From contig DATHSN010000021.1 in the NCBI GenBank assembly GCA_035464115.1, positions 1 to 37,186 of the forward strand: a stretch of DNA of 37,186 bases, written 5' to 3'. Both the position numbers and the translations under genes were made by a program. The notes below the pieces were generated by a model. The model was not told where the DNA came from. It was given only the letters and a program-made list of their open reading frames with translations, and made no database searches. The DNA comes from DATHSN01 sp035464115. Lineage in GTDB: Bacteria > Actinomycetota > Acidimicrobiia > Acidimicrobiales > SKKL01. Below are positions 36,600 to 37,186 of this stretch, one piece after another (within the stretch, counting starts at the first letter, position 1; the number at the start of each line of letters is the position of its first letter).

Positions 36600-37186
36600 C
36601 CCGCGGGGCGGTGGGCCCACACGGCGAGCAGCGGGTCGACGCCGGTGGTCGGCCGTCGCTCGGCTCGCACCGGGCCCCACCCGCCGCTGCGACGGAGGTA
36701 CTCGGCCACGATCTCGAGGTGCTGGTCGTCGTTCGTGGCCAGCCACCCCCGGATCGCCTTGGTGGGGAAGCAGCGGTTCGAGAACGTGAACACGAGCACC
36801 CCGCCCGGCCGCAGCACCCGCCTCACCTCGGTGACCACCTCGATCGGACGCACCAGGTAGTCGACCGAGGCGCAGCACACCACGGCGTCGAAGCTGGCCT
36901 CGTCGAAGGGGAGCACCGGGTCGCGGTTCAGGTCGTGGACGAACCGGTGGGCGGCGGCGGGGTTGGCGTCGAGCTCGACGGCGTTCATGCCGAGCACGGT
37001 GAGCTCGTCGGGCGGAGACCGGAAGTGCGAGACCCACGACGACATCAGGTCGAGCACCTGTCCGGTGATCCCGAGCTCGGCGTAGAGCTCGCCGACCGCG
37101 GCGATGGCGCCCTCGTCGAGGTGGGTGACCAGTCGCGTCGGGGCGTAGAACGTGGCGTCGTCGGACGGGTCCATCCGCTCGAAGAA
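36596..37186 (-). CDS. Class I SAM-dependent methyltransferase, 5' end cut by the window
   Basis: Methyltransferase with a Rossmann-type SAM site. Motifs seen: VLDLMSSWVSHF (motif I region, in a form lacking the usual glycine-rich loop), ELDANP (the acidic residue for SAM ribose), FDAVVCCASVDYL (motif II/IV region) and VRRVLRPGGVLVFTFSNR (post-motif). An ATG lies at 37174, but the frame stays open to the window edge (FFER precedes it), and similar proteins begin further upstream of the FYAPTRLVTHLD segment, so the gene is probably truncated here. The substrate is unknown. It converges on the PPOX-family gene with overlapping stop codons. Confidence 0.8.
   Translation of the reverse strand, partial: FFERMDPSDDATFYAPTRLVTHLDEGAIAAVGELYAELGITGQVLDLMSSWVSHFRSPPDELTVLGMNAVELDANPAAAHRFVHDLNRDPVLPFDEASFDAVVCCASVDYLVRPIEVVTEVRRVLRPGGVLVFTFSNRCFPTKAIRGWLATNDDQHLEIVAEYLRRSGGWGPVRAERRPTTGVDPLLAVWAHRPAG

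Overview
The window is about 37 kb of very GC-rich DNA with an actinobacterial look: many GTG starts, TGATG/GTGA stop-start overlaps and probable leaderless promoters. The menaquinone-type bc genes, two nuo clusters, a possible F420-dependent LLM oxidoreductase and a WYL regulator fit class Acidimicrobiia or a close relative. That placement is inferred from gene content, not from a phylogenetic marker. Almost every base up to 29.3 kb codes for respiratory-chain proteins on the + strand.

Layout. (1) 1-3334: the end of a cytochrome bc-type quinol oxidase locus, with a cytochrome b C-terminal (subunit IV-like) protein, a Rieske protein with an internal twin-arginine motif, a membrane-anchored dihaem cytochrome c and a conserved-looking membrane protein of unknown function. 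(2) 3337-18946: a complete 14-gene complex I cluster nuoABCDEFGHIJKLMN, coupled to the bc genes without a visible break. (3) 18947-19022: a short gap with a probable leaderless promoter. (4) 19023-29312: a second, strongly diverged cluster nuoABCDHIJKLMN that lacks the NADH module (nuoEFG). (5) 29321-31416: a MidA/NDUFAF7-family methyltransferase and an LLM-class oxidoreductase, tightly coupled to the second cluster. (6) 31417-37186: ordinary accessory genes: a YczE-like membrane protein, acetyl-CoA synthetase, a small HAD-type phosphatase, a WYL regulator divergent from a PPOX-family flavoprotein across a palindromic operator, and a methyltransferase cut by the window edge.

How the genes work together. 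Cluster 1 should make a conventional NADH:menaquinone oxidoreductase whose quinol feeds the co-transcribed bc complex. Cluster 2 keeps the Fe-S wire (NuoB and NuoI ligands) and the proton-pumping Lys/Glu residues of NuoL, M and N. It has no electron-input module, and several residues that line the quinone chamber are changed (Tyr to Trp and Asp to Gln in NuoD2; Glu-Arg to Leu-Leu, Arg to Gln and Glu to Val in NuoH2).

The methyltransferase next to cluster 2 belongs to the family that dimethylates one arginine of the mitochondrial NuoD homologue. By alignment that arginine is present in NuoD2 but is threonine in NuoD1. The second complex with its candidate modifying enzyme is the most interesting system in the window. 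I saw no tRNA, rRNA, CRISPR array, insertion sequence or phage gene. The longest gene-free stretch is 195 bases (31417-31611).
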